Assembly (NCBI RefSeq): GCF_001684965.1
Contig: NZ_MAYG01000001.1
Location: 558,001-622,000, forward strand
Source: Chryseobacterium arthrosphaerae
Lineage (GTDB): Bacteria > Bacteroidota > Bacteroidia > Flavobacteriales > Weeksellaceae
Length of the DNA stretch: 64,000 nt
Direction of reading: 5' to 3'
The notes under the pieces: model-generated
Told to the model about the DNA's origin: nothing
The model's database searches: none
The model's input: only the letters and a program-made list of their open reading frames with translations
Shown here: piece after piece, positions 54,302-61,629 of the stretch
Layout: each line of letters starts with the position of its first letter
How positions within the stretch are numbered: the stretch's first letter is position 1
Translations under genes and position numbers: made by a program

Positions 54302-54970
54302 TTATCTGAAGCCTCTTCCGCTGCTCTGTCTGTTGGCATCGCTGCTTTGGCTGCTTGAGCTGTTTCTGAACCCGCTGGATGATTCTGATCTCGTACTGCT
54401 TTCGCTGTTTCTGAATCCGCCACTGTTCTGGTTTCTGAACCCGCCACTGTTTTGGTTGTTCTGAGAACCGCTGCTTTGGTTTCTGAATCCGCTGTTACCG
54501 CTGCTGTTCTGATTTCTGAACCCGCCACTGTTTTGGTTATTCTGATTTCCCTGGCTGTTCTGGTTTCTGAACCCGCTGTTATTATTGGAGTTTCTGTTAT
54601 TATTGAATCCCCCGCTATTATTATTGTATGATCCGTTATTATTCCTGAAACCGTTGTTAGGTCTCTGGGTGGTGGTTGTGGAAGACCTTCTTTCCACATA
54701 CACTTTTCTTCTGGAGTTGTTGTAACTGTCATAATAGTAAGGAATACCATTATCATAATAATAATTAATATTATTTCTATAGTAATAGCCGTCATTACCC
54801 CAATATCCTCCGCTTCCATAATATCCGGAAGGAGCATAGTAGTATCCGTTATTATAATAAGGATCACCATAACCATAGCCATTATTGGCGTATCCGTCTG
54901 AATATGCTAAACAAGAAGTTAAACTGCTAATAGCAAAAATACTGAGTGCTATTTTTAATAAATTTTTCAT
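54302..54970 (-). CDS. Asn/Gly/Tyr-rich repeat lipoprotein
   Basis: 222 residues. SPII signal with lipobox LTSC (Cys20). Residues ~23-80 are rich in Tyr and Gly (YYNNGYYYAPSGYYGSGGYW). A short basic stretch (RRKVYVERRSS) follows, and the remainder is a low-complexity Asn/Ser/Gly region with GFRN repeated seven times (as GFRNQN, GFRNNN, GFRNSE and so on) before the final GFR. It is probably surface-exposed, unfolded and adhesive or matrix-like, but function is unknown. Its start overlaps the pnuC stop (ATGA), so the two are translationally coupled. Confidence 0.72.
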   Translation of the reverse strand: MKNLLKIALSIFAISSLTSCLAYSDGYANNGYGYGDPYYNNGYYYAPSGYYGSGGYWGNDGYYYRNNINYYYDNGIPYYYDSYNNSRRKVYVERRSSTTTTQRPNNGFRNNNGSYNNNSGGFNNNRNSNNNSGFRNQNSQGNQNNQNSGGFRNQNSSGNSGFRNQSSGSQNNQNSGGFRNQNSGGFRNSESSTRSESSSGFRNSSSSQSSDANRQSSGRGFR

Positions 54971-55644
54971 GACTTTATTGTACTTTTTTCTTTAAAACTT
55001 TTTTTCCAATTGACGTATCCTAAGATAGCCATTATAGTAAATACCAAATATTGAACCGAAGTGATACCAAGTCCCTTAAAAATCATCATCGGGATGCAAA
55101 TAAGATCTCCGATAATCCAGAAAATCCAGTTCTCTATGCGCTGTTTGGCCATAAACCACATTCCTGCTAAAAATATGGAAGTTGTGAAAACATCCATCCA
55201 ATTGGCCCAGTCCAGATGATACAGTCCAAGATTAGCGCCCTCCATGGAAAATTTATTATCTATATAAGGTTTGTAGTAGTAAATAAGGGTAACCAATGCT
55301 AAACTGAGTACAAAAAGAATGCCTGCATACAGCCATTCTTTCCTGGTAGCCCATGTAACGTCTACGTGTATATGATCTTCTGAGTTCTTTGCCCATAAAA
55401 TCCAGCCATAGACACTCATTACCGTATAATATACATTGATCAGGCAATCTCCCAGTAATCCGAAATTAAAAAGAATGTATACATAGATCAGGGTTGAAAT
55501 AATGCCGGTAGGATATACCCATATATTTTTTTTTATGGAAAAATATACGCTCAAAGTTCCGAAAACAGCACCTGCCGTTTCCAGCATAATTTGTAAAGAA
55601 TCGTAGCTTTCATAAGGCTTTACAAAAAGATCATATAAATTCAT
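54967..55644 (-). CDS. pnuC: PnuC-family vitamin transporter
   Basis: 225 residues from the ATG at 55644; an in-frame TTG six codons upstream overlaps the -7 box. About seven membrane helices. Family features: YPTGIISTLIYVYILF, YYTVMSVYGWILWAK and the C-terminal WIIGDLICIPMMI with the conserved Asp and Trp. PnuC proteins take up nicotinamide riboside, or thiamine or riboflavin in relatives. No riboswitch sequence fits in the short upstream gap, so the substrate is left open. Confidence 0.85.
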   Translation of the reverse strand: MNLYDLFVKPYESYDSLQIMLETAGAVFGTLSVYFSIKKNIWVYPTGIISTLIYVYILFNFGLLGDCLINVYYTVMSVYGWILWAKNSEDHIHVDVTWATRKEWLYAGILFVLSLALVTLIYYYKPYIDNKFSMEGANLGLYHLDWANWMDVFTTSIFLAGMWFMAKQRIENWIFWIIGDLICIPMMIFKGLGITSVQYLVFTIMAILGYVNWKKSFKEKSTIKS

Positions 55645-55649
55645 GCGAT

Positions 55650-55657
55650 CAAAAATA
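55650..55657 (-). promoter_or_regulatory. pnuC promoter, -7 box close to the start
   Basis: TATTTTTG on the minus strand, five bases before the ATG at 55644. A second TATTTTTG lies ten bases further upstream (55660-55667) and could be the real box, leaving a short leader. Confidence 0.5.
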
Positions 55658-55808
55658 AGCAAAAATATGGACTTTTTAAAATGGATTAAATAATATGTTG
55701 TTTGGGTTTTTGAGATATTAATGTAAAATAAATCATGAAAGTTTAACGATAAACGTGAGAGTTCCTAAATTTTTTATATTTTCGTGAATCCTTAATAAAT
55801 AAAAAAAC

Positions 55809-57326
55809 ATGTCGAAAATTTGGGTTAAAAAACCACTAAGTGCCTATGAGGCAGATATGAAGAAAAGTGAGCTGAAAAAAGTCCTTGGAAAATGGAGTTT
55901 AACAGCAATTGGAGTGGGAGCTATCATTGGTGGTGGAATTTTTGTTCTTACCGGAACCGGAGCCTATTACCACGCAGGTCCAGCACTTGCAATTTCCTTT
56001 ATCATAGCAGGTATTGCCTGCGTTTTTGCAGCATTATGTTATGCAGAATTTGCATCGATTATTCCTGTAGAAGGTTCAGCGTATGCGTATGCGTATGGAA
56101 CAGTAGGAGAGATTTTTGCCTGGGCAATGGGGTGGTGTCTCATCCTGGAGTATGCTATGGCCAGTATGGCAGTCTCGGTAAGCTGGTCCGGCTATTTTAA
56201 TAAATTTCTGAAGATATTCAATATTCACTTACCGGCGTATCTTACTTCGGACCCGGCAAGTTATACCGGTGACGGTTTCTCTATGAACCTGCCTGCATTT
56301 ATCCTTGTTCTATTGATTACAGCTTTACTGGTAAAAGGAACTAAAGAAGCAGCGGGTGCCAATAACCTGATCGTTCTGATGAAAACTTCTGCGGTTATTT
56401 TCGTGATCATAGCAGGGGTTTATATTATCTTTTCGAATACTGACCTTTATAATGCAGTGGACGGAGTAAAAAACTGGAAGCCGTTTATTCCTGATCAGAT
56501 CAGAATCAAGAATTCTGAAGGTGATATGGTCTCTGCCTATGGGATCAAAGGGATCATTTCCGGAGCAGCAGCAATTTTCTTTGCCTATATCGGTTTTGAT
56601 GCTGTTTCTACCCAGGCAGGAGAGGCAATCAATCCTAAAAAGGATGTACCTTTTGCTATTATTGCTTCATTATTGATCTGTACTGCTTTATATATCTGTG
56701 TATCTCTTGTATTGACAGGAATGATGCATTATACCGACTTCAATCCGGAAGGAAAATATCCTGATGCGATCAAAGCACCTGTAGCCTATGCATTTGAAAT
56801 TGCAGGAAAACACTGGGCAAGTAATGTGGTAACAATCGCTGCTACGGTAGGATTGATTTCTGTAGTAATGGTAATGATGATGGGACAGTCCAGAATCTTC
56901 ATCGGTATGGCAAAAGACGGATTGATTCCTAAGTTCTTCGGGGAGCTTCATCCTAAAACAAAGACTCCTTACAAGGGAATTATTCTGTTGGGAATTGTCG
57001 TAGCGTTCATTGCGGCCTTTACTCCAATTTCCACTCTTGCAGATATGACGAGCTTCGGAACCCTGTTTGCATTTACACTGGTATGTATCGCTGTTTGGGT
57101 AATGAGAAAGAAAGAACCTGCACTGATCAGACCTTTCAAGGTTCCTGCTTATAAAGTGGTAGTAGCATTGGGGGTAATCATCAATCTTTATCTGATTTTT
57201 AACTTAAGTGCCCATGCATTGGAACTTTCTGCGGTATGGTTATTCTTAGGTGGTTTAGTGTATTTCCTTTATGGAAAATCAAACAGTAAACTTAATAATC
57301 CGGAAAAATATAAAAACGTAGACTAA
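55809..57326 (+). CDS. APC-family amino acid permease
   Basis: 505 residues with 12 or more membrane helices. The first helix carries GVGAIIGGGIFVLTG, the APC substrate-binding signature, followed by GSAYAYAYGTVGEI. The cytoplasmic loop IGFDAVSTQAGEAINPKKDVP is typical of the cationic-amino-acid (CAT/YfnA-like) subgroup. It imports amino acids across the inner membrane. It is monocistronic, ended by a strong terminator. Confidence 0.94.
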   Translation: MSKIWVKKPLSAYEADMKKSELKKVLGKWSLTAIGVGAIIGGGIFVLTGTGAYYHAGPALAISFIIAGIACVFAALCYAEFASIIPVEGSAYAYAYGTVGEIFAWAMGWCLILEYAMASMAVSVSWSGYFNKFLKIFNIHLPAYLTSDPASYTGDGFSMNLPAFILVLLITALLVKGTKEAAGANNLIVLMKTSAVIFVIIAGVYIIFSNTDLYNAVDGVKNWKPFIPDQIRIKNSEGDMVSAYGIKGIISGAAAIFFAYIGFDAVSTQAGEAINPKKDVPFAIIASLLICTALYICVSLVLTGMMHYTDFNPEGKYPDAIKAPVAYAFEIAGKHWASNVVTIAATVGLISVVMVMMMGQSRIFIGMAKDGLIPKFFGELHPKTKTPYKGIILLGIVVAFIAAFTPISTLADMTSFGTLFAFTLVCIAVWVMRKKEPALIRPFKVPAYKVVVALGVIINLYLIFNLSAHALELSAVWLFLGGLVYFLYGKSNSKLNNPEKYKNVD

Positions 57327-57336
57327 ATCAATATAT

Positions 57337-57360
57337 AAACCGCTTCGGCGGTTTTTTTGT
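57337..57360 (+). terminator. terminator after the APC permease gene
   Basis: AAACCGC, loop TTCG, GCGGTTT (57337-57354), then TTTTG. A stable UUCG tetraloop hairpin with a T-run. Confidence 0.93.
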
Positions 57361-57379
57361 TCTTAAAAAGCAGGAGCTT

Positions 57380-58393
57380 ATGAAAAAAATACTTTCCATT
57401 ATATTCCTTTCTGCAGGAATAGGCGCATTTTCTCAACAGGTAGAAAATATTGAAACGATCCTAAATGATAAAATAAGCATCAGAGCGATTGAGCTGTATG
57501 ATCATAAGGTCTGGTACAGTGGTACGGATGCTAAATTCGGTTTTGTGGATCTTAAAGATTATAAAAACCAGAAGCAGATCAGGCTTTCGGACGAAAAACT
57601 TGAGTTCCGTACTCTGGGTCAGAGTAAAACTTCCTTCTATGCCATCAATATCGGAAGTCCGGGCCGTTTCTTTACAATAGACAAAAAGGACATGAAGTCA
57701 CAGGTTGTCTTCACAGATACCTCCCAAACCGCTTTTTATGATGCTTTACATTTTGTGAACGATAAGTTGGGATATACATTCAGTGATGCAGACAAGGATA
57801 ATTTACTGAAGCTTGCCGTTTACAGAAATGGCAGCTGGAGTATGCTGAAAAGTGATTTGAAACTGAATGAAGGAGAAGCCGCTTTTGCTGCCAGTAATAC
57901 CAATATTTCTTCTACCCGGAAATACCTGTGGATTGCGACAGGGGGTAAAGCTTCAAGAATTTTAAGGATGGACCTGAAGAATGAAAAAATTGAAGTGTTC
58001 AATACCCCGTTTATTCAGGGAGAATCTTCACAGGGAATGTATTCCATTGATTTTAATGATGACCATTTCGGAATTGCAGCAGGAGGTGATTATACAAAGC
58101 AGGAAGCCAATATCAACAATATTGCAACAACCCATGATGGAGGTAAAACATGGCAGATTCAGGCTTCAGGACAGAATGCAGGATATACGACCTGTGTGAA
58201 AATCAAGCCGGGCTCAAAAGGAAAAGAAATCATTGCTGTAGGCGACCGGCACATCAGTTATTCTTCTGATTTCGGAAAAACGTGGAAGAAAATTTCAGAT
58301 GAAAAAGGTTTTTTTGTCTGTGAATGGATAGATGCCAATAGGATTGTAGCTGCTGGCAATGGAAAGATTTCAGTAGTGAAATTAAAATTTTAA
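57380..58393 (+). CDS. exported BNR/YCF48-like repeat protein
   Basis: 337 residues with a signal peptide ending near GAFSQ. The mature protein is a beta-propeller-like fold with BNR or sortilin-type turns HDGGKTWQIQ near residue 253 and SDFGKTWKKIS near residue 300. Similar proteins are annotated as oxidoreductase or photosystem-assembly-like, but no enzyme motif is seen here. It may bind proteins or glycans in the periplasm. Stands alone behind a terminator. Confidence 0.78.
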   Translation: MKKILSIIFLSAGIGAFSQQVENIETILNDKISIRAIELYDHKVWYSGTDAKFGFVDLKDYKNQKQIRLSDEKLEFRTLGQSKTSFYAINIGSPGRFFTIDKKDMKSQVVFTDTSQTAFYDALHFVNDKLGYTFSDADKDNLLKLAVYRNGSWSMLKSDLKLNEGEAAFAASNTNISSTRKYLWIATGGKASRILRMDLKNEKIEVFNTPFIQGESSQGMYSIDFNDDHFGIAAGGDYTKQEANINNIATTHDGGKTWQIQASGQNAGYTTCVKIKPGSKGKEIIAVGDRHISYSSDFGKTWKKISDEKGFFVCEWIDANRIVAAGNGKISVVKLKF

Positions 58394-58465
58394 ATAATAT
58401 GGATAGAAATTATCATTATTGAGGAAAGGTATTGATAATGCGTATTTAGACTCATTATAAAATAC

Positions 58466-58487
58466 AACCTAATATAATTCATAGGTT
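58466..58487. promoter_or_regulatory. possible operator upstream of hemN
   Basis: AACCTA (58466-58471) is inverted as TAGGTT (58482-58487) with a 10-base centre. It lies 20 bases upstream of the hemN -7 box and could bind a dimeric regulator. It does not match the Fnr consensus. Confidence 0.3.
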
Positions 58488-58506
58488 ATATTTCACAACT
58501 AATGGT

Positions 58507-58514
58507 TAATTTTG
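58507..58514 (+). promoter_or_regulatory. hemN promoter, -7 box
   Basis: TAATTTTG, a TAnnTTTG match about 57 bases before the hemN ATG, with TTTCAC near 58490 as a weak -33 partner. Confidence 0.5.
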
Positions 58515-58571
58515 CAGGACGAAATTTTAATTATGTTAAATTTCATCATCTGATCAATTTAATTTTTCAAA

Positions 58572-59930
58572 ATGAACTCTTTAATAGATAAATATAATAT
58601 CCCTGGACCTCGTTACACCTCTTATCCGACCGTTCCTTACTGGGATGAAACTACATTTTCACCGGAACAATGGAAGGAAACCGTGATCAGGTCTTTTCAT
58701 GAAACCAATGCGGAGGAGGGGATTTCTATTTATATCCATTTGCCTTTTTGTGAGGCGTTATGTACATTCTGTGCATGTCATAAAAGAATTACGAAGCAGC
58801 ATAGCGTTGAAGTTCCTTATCTGGAAAGCGTATTAAAAGAATGGAAACTTTACCTTGAGCTTTTCGATGAAAGGCCCAGGCTGAAAGAACTTCACCTGGG
58901 GGGCGGTACACCAACATTTTTCTCTCCTGAAAACTTAAGAACTTTGCTGGAGGGTATTTTTTCAACCGTAGATATTGCAGAACATCCTGAATTCTCTTTT
59001 GAAGGCCACCCGAATAACACCACCAGGGAACATCTTCAGACTTTGTATGATCTTGGTTTCAGAAGGGTGAGCTTTGGGGTACAGGATTACGATCCTAAAG
59101 TACAGAAAGCGATCAACAGAATCCAGCCTTTTGAAAATGTGAAAAACGTGACGGAATGGGCAAAAGAAATCGGTTACAGAGGTATCAGTCATGATCTGGT
59201 CTTCGGTCTTCCGCATCAGACCTGGGAAGCAATGGAACATACCATCAGAAAAACGATGGAACTGAAACCGGACAGACTTGCTTTCTATTCTTATGCACAC
59301 GTTCCATGGGTGAAAGGAGTAGGGCAAAGAGGATTTGATGAAAATGACCTGCCAAGCGGGGAAGAAAAGAGACGTCTGTATGAAGATGGTAAAAAACTGC
59401 TTCAGGATCTGGGATATATTGAGGTTGGAATGGATCATTTCTCTCTGGAACATGATGATTTATACCAGTCTCTGATCCACAAAAAACTTCACAGAAACTT
59501 TATGGGCTATACTTCAAGCAATACCCAACTGATGGTAGGACTGGGGATGTCTGCGATCTCAGATTCCTGGTATGCTTTTGCCCAGAATGTAAAAACCGTG
59601 GAAGAATACCAGAAAATGGTGGAAGAAGGCAAGATTCCTGTAGTGAAAGGCCATGTACTGAATGAAGAAGACCTGGTGGTAAGAAGACATATTCTGAACC
59701 TGATGTGCCAGCTTGAAACGACTTTCAATGAAACCAATTCATTCCCGGAGCTTGAAAATGCATTAGATATGCTGAAAGAGATGGAAAATGACGGTTTAGT
59801 TGAAATCAATGGGCATGAAATAAAAATTACAGAAGCAGGAAGAGCCTTCACCAGAAATGTTGCAATGGTTTTCGACCTGAGAATGATGAGAAATAAACCG
59901 GAAACGAGAATTTTCTCCATGACGATATAA
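58572..59930 (+). CDS. hemN: oxygen-independent coproporphyrinogen III oxidase
   Basis: Radical-SAM enzyme that decarboxylates coproporphyrinogen III for haem synthesis without oxygen. 452 residues. The cluster motif is FCEALCTFCACHK (CxxxCxxC plus the extra Cys of HemN). Other signatures: NIPGPRYTSYPTVPYW near the N-terminus, LHLGGGTPTFF and RVSFGVQDYDPKVQ. The length and the N-terminal PRYTSYP agree with true HemN rather than HemW. It has its own promoter region and a strong terminator. Confidence 0.96.
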   Translation: MNSLIDKYNIPGPRYTSYPTVPYWDETTFSPEQWKETVIRSFHETNAEEGISIYIHLPFCEALCTFCACHKRITKQHSVEVPYLESVLKEWKLYLELFDERPRLKELHLGGGTPTFFSPENLRTLLEGIFSTVDIAEHPEFSFEGHPNNTTREHLQTLYDLGFRRVSFGVQDYDPKVQKAINRIQPFENVKNVTEWAKEIGYRGISHDLVFGLPHQTWEAMEHTIRKTMELKPDRLAFYSYAHVPWVKGVGQRGFDENDLPSGEEKRRLYEDGKKLLQDLGYIEVGMDHFSLEHDDLYQSLIHKKLHRNFMGYTSSNTQLMVGLGMSAISDSWYAFAQNVKTVEEYQKMVEEGKIPVVKGHVLNEEDLVVRRHILNLMCQLETTFNETNSFPELENALDMLKEMENDGLVEINGHEIKITEAGRAFTRNVAMVFDLRMMRNKPETRIFSMTI

Positions 59931-59934
59931 AAAC

Positions 59935-59967
59935 AAAAGCGGTTCAACAATGAACCGCTTTTTTATT
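59935..59967 (+). terminator. terminator after hemN
   Basis: AAAAGCGGTTCA (59935-59946), loop ACAA, TGAACCGCTTTT (59951-59962), then TTTATTT. Perfect 12-pair stem; the A-rich left side makes it bidirectional in principle. Confidence 0.93.
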
Positions 59968-60036
59968 TGCTTTAACATTTTCGATCGCAACGGCACTTCG
60001 TCGAGCAGCGGGTGTGTTCTTAACTGCTAACAAATC

Positions 60037-61413
60037 CTACTTAATGACAATTTTCTGGCTGTAAGATTTCAGATCACCGGATTTTACATTGATAAAATAA
60101 ACACCGGCAGCTATTCCGGAAATATCAATGCTTTTACCGCTGGTAACCTGACCGGTTTCCAGAACTTTTCTTCCTTCTGCACTGATGATCTCAGCTGTTA
60201 TTTTTTTATCTTTTATGCCCTTGATGAAGATTTCTTTCGAGGCCGGATTGGGATAGATTTTCACGGTGGCTAAAGGATCATTTTCCTTTGTTGATAGCGT
60301 TCCGGTTGTAATTTTAAAAATTTTCCCGCTATTCACTGCGGCTACATACAGTTCTTTTTGTGAATCCTGTCCGAAAGTGGAGAAGTTATTCCCGCTGTAG
60401 GCAGAAGTCCAGGTTATGGTATTGTTGCTGTCCAGAATTCCGATCTGTGTGGAGCAGTAATCTGCAAAAAAATATTTCCCCTGAAGAGCAGGATATTGGG
60501 TTCCCCTGTAGACGTAGCCTCCCGTGATGGAGCATTTATTTCCGGAATGGTCGTAAACTGCAATCGGGAATGTCATCGTAGACTGGGCAGGACATCCCGC
60601 TGTATTGTAAGCATTATTTCCTTCATAGCAGCGCCAGCCATAATTTATACCTGCCTGTGTAATGGGCATTTTGTTGATCTCTTCTATGTTTTCCTGTCCC
60701 ACATCAGCAATCATCGCATTTCCTGTAGTGAGATCAAAGGAATACTTCCAGGCGTTTCGGAGTCCGTAAGCCCATATTTCATCGGCTCCGTCTACCCCGG
60801 CACCCGCAAAAGGATTGTCAGGAGGGATGTTGTAAGGAGTAGGATCAGTGGCATCCACATCTATCCGCAGCATTTTTCCCAGCAGTGAATTTTTATTTTG
60901 GGCATTATTGTTGGGGTCTCCGCCGCTTCCACCGTCTCCTGTGATGATCCACAATTTTCCGTCAGGCGCAAAATGAATGCTTCCGCCGTTATGGTTGGCA
61001 AAAGGTTTGGGGATATTCAGCAGGATCTTTTCAGAACTGGCATTGGCTACATTGGGATCTGTGGAGCTTACACTGTATCTTGCCACGATAATATTTCCGG
61101 CAGGGTTGTTATAATACACAAAAAAATACCCGTTGACAGAGTATTGTGGATGGAATGCAAGCCCGAGAAGTCCTCTTTCACCACCAAAATTAATCTTGGA
61201 CGAAATATTCAGGAAATTGGTGGCATTAACGGTCCCATTGGGTTGAATAATCTTAATAATTCCGTTTTGCTGAACGACAAACAGACGGCTGTCATTTGCG
61301 TTGGTAATCTCTACAGGACTGGTCAGTCCGCTCACAAATTCTTCCAGATTAATGCTTTGGGCATTACCGATTAAGGAAGAAAAAATACTGATGCAAAAAA
61401 GTAGTTTTTTCAT
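60037..61413 (-). CDS. PQQ-dependent sugar dehydrogenase-like protein with T9SS tail
   Basis: 458 residues with a signal peptide ending near IGNAQ. The beta-propeller of soluble glucose/sorbosone dehydrogenases is seen in NFGGERGLLGLAFHPQY, NHNGGSIHFAPDGKLWIITGDGG and NYGWRCYEG. After about residue 380 a type IX secretion domain follows: VKIYPNPASKEIFIKG, AEIISAEGRKVLE and AAGVYFINVKSGD. So it is exported across the outer membrane by the T9SS. PQQ use is inferred from the fold; it may instead be a lectin-like propeller. Confidence 0.92.
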   Translation of the reverse strand: MKKLLFCISIFSSLIGNAQSINLEEFVSGLTSPVEITNANDSRLFVVQQNGIIKIIQPNGTVNATNFLNISSKINFGGERGLLGLAFHPQYSVNGYFFVYYNNPAGNIIVARYSVSSTDPNVANASSEKILLNIPKPFANHNGGSIHFAPDGKLWIITGDGGSGGDPNNNAQNKNSLLGKMLRIDVDATDPTPYNIPPDNPFAGAGVDGADEIWAYGLRNAWKYSFDLTTGNAMIADVGQENIEEINKMPITQAGINYGWRCYEGNNAYNTAGCPAQSTMTFPIAVYDHSGNKCSITGGYVYRGTQYPALQGKYFFADYCSTQIGILDSNNTITWTSAYSGNNFSTFGQDSQKELYVAAVNSGKIFKITTGTLSTKENDPLATVKIYPNPASKEIFIKGIKDKKITAEIISAEGRKVLETGQVTSGKSIDISGIAAGVYFINVKSGDLKSYSQKIVIK

Positions 61414-61592
61414 AATATTTTGATAGTTAAGGTGTTGAAATATGAATGAAAATTTTATACCAATCAGTTTTTGCAGACTTTATGATGATACTGTCAAATA
61501 ATTGTTAAATCTTAAATAGAAATCAGAATACCAATATATCTGAAAATAAACCATTTCTGTTGTTAAAAATTCATAAAATACAAGAAAATCAT

Positions 61593-61600
61593 TATATTTG
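61593..61600 (+). promoter_or_regulatory. secDF promoter, -7 box
   Basis: TATATTTG, a full TAnnTTTG match, 29 bases before the secDF ATG. Confidence 0.6.
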
Positions 61601-61629
61601 CCGACTTAATTTAACGTAGTTATAACAAA

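Noticed and set aside
54262..54882. Long alternative frame with repeated AGSETRT-type text
   Set aside because: It is the other reading of the Asn-rich lipoprotein repeats. The lipoprotein frame has a signal peptide, a lipobox and coupling to pnuC; this one has none.
60496..61374. Open frames on the plus strand across the sugar dehydrogenase
   Set aside because: They lie antisense inside a gene with clear domain and T9SS signatures, and show no family features.
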